Source of the DNA: Desulfobacula toluolica Tol2
Lineage (GTDB): Bacteria; Desulfobacterota; Desulfobacteria; Desulfobacterales; Desulfobacteraceae
DNA: 64,000 nt
Reading direction: 5' to 3'
Assembly: GCF_000307105.1 (NCBI RefSeq)
Contig: NC_018645.1
Location: forward strand, 3,916,001-3,980,000
Shown here piece by piece: positions 63,427-64,000 of the stretch. The translations under genes were made by a program, and so were the position numbers. The first letter of the stretch is position 1. The number at the start of each line of letters is the position of its first letter. The notes under the pieces are model-generated. The model saw only the letters and a list, made by a program, of their open reading frames with translations, made no database searches and was not told the DNA's origin.

Positions 63427-64000
63427 TGAAATTTATTCATGTAAACAATATAAGCTATAACTATTCCCAAAAACAGGTACTCAAAAAAGTAACTCTTACC
63501 ATAGATCAGGGAAAAGTACTCTCCCTTTTAGGACCCAACGGCAGCGGCAAAACAACGCTGCTCAAGATGATAATGGGATTCTACCGGCCTTCAACCGGAC
63601 AGGTTATCCTGGAAGGCCGATCAATAAGTGACATGACTCCCAGGGAGCTGGCCCGGCGTATCGCCTATGTTCCCCAGGTTCATCGACTTGCCTTTTCATA
63701 TCGGGTCATGGATGTTATTTTGATGGGCCGAGTTTCCCGCAAACCTTTTTTTTTCCGATATTCGTCAAAAGACCGGGCTATTGCTGCCCGCGCTCTGGAA
63801 CAGCTTTCCATTGTCCACCTGAAAGACCGCCCCTATACCGAAATCAGTGGAGGCGAACGTCAGCTTACACTCATTGCAAGAGCCATGGCCCAGGGGGCAG
63901 ATACCTTTGTATTGGATGAACCGGTCAACGGTCTTGATTACGGCAACCAGATCCGTCTGCTAAAACAGATCGCAGACCTTGCTGAACAAGGATATACCTT
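63426..64000 (+). CDS. FecE/BtuD-family ABC transporter ATPase (cut by window end)
   Basis: 191 codons are present before the window ends. Walker A LGPNGSGKTTLL (about residues 36-47), Q-loop VPQVHRLAFSYRVMDVILMGR, signature SGGERQL, Walker B TFVLDEPVNGLDYG are visible; the switch histidine and C-terminus lie beyond base 64000. It powers the importer formed with the two previous genes. Confidence 0.93.
   Translation, partial: MKFIHVNNISYNYSQKQVLKKVTLTIDQGKVLSLLGPNGSGKTTLLKMIMGFYRPSTGQVILEGRSISDMTPRELARRIAYVPQVHRLAFSYRVMDVILMGRVSRKPFFFRYSSKDRAIAARALEQLSIVHLKDRPYTEISGGERQLTLIARAMAQGADTFVLDEPVNGLDYGNQIRLLKQIADLAEQGYT

Overview
The window looks like a chromosomal piece of a strictly anaerobic, sulfate-reducing deltaproteobacterium of the Desulfobacteraceae type (Desulfobacula/Desulfobacter-like). 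The basis is a dissimilatory-type ATP sulfurylase (sat), a long acyl-CoA dehydrogenase, hypA/hypB hydrogenase maturation genes, GatCAB amidotransferase genes, AT-rich coding with the codon style of this group, and a probable selenoprotein. The genus is an inference. No rRNA, tRNA, CRISPR array, prophage or intact insertion sequence was seen.

Layout. 1-4.5 kb: the 5' end of an MBL-fold hydrolase leaving the window leftward, then acyl-CoA dehydrogenase, a phasin-like protein and a UbiB/ABC1 kinase-like protein. 4.5-11.3 kb: the most unusual region. A CheD homologue without any cysteine faces away from a tightly packed operon. The operon encodes a cytoplasmic NasS/NrtA-like binding protein, an ABC ATPase, a Tat-exported binding protein, a permease, a CheY receiver fused to a second cytoplasmic NrtA-like domain, and an acidic protein of unknown function. 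11.3-20.8 kb: nth, a PP-loop protein, an orphan receiver protein, rlmN, and the translation operon ffh-rpsP-khpA-rimM-trmD-SPOUT-rplS-rnhB-yraN-rsmI. 21-25 kb: a PiT-type phosphate transporter with 11-bp-spaced repeats upstream, and sat. 25-37 kb: a long minus-strand block (rpmF, acpP, rpiB, glyA, dCMP deaminase, nrdR, ribD, ribE, ribBA, ribH, nusB, MBL hydrolase, fused pabB-pabC, a DUF1573 protein with an in-frame TGA that reads best as selenocysteine, and a HAD phosphatase).

37-59 kb: a FadL-type channel, gltX, MEMO-family gene with hypB and hypA, tgt-queA, gatB, two secreted proteins sharing an N-terminal domain, two tandemly duplicated porin-like genes with duplicated promoters and terminators, mutL, gatA, gatC, a SPOR protein and argS. 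59-64 kb: a TonB-dependent receptor with a BtuFCD/FecBCD-type importer; the ATPase gene is cut by the window end.

How the parts fit. Most genes are housekeeping. The candidate undescribed system is the 5.5-11.3 kb operon. It combines an NrtABC-type importer with two cytoplasmic versions of the same binding-protein fold, one of them joined to a CheY receiver. This resembles the NasS/NasT logic, in which a cytoplasmic NrtA-like sensor controls a response regulator, but here sensor and receiver are one polypeptide. All three binding domains share a W-x-NHPCCV motif. The ligand cannot be read from the sequence.
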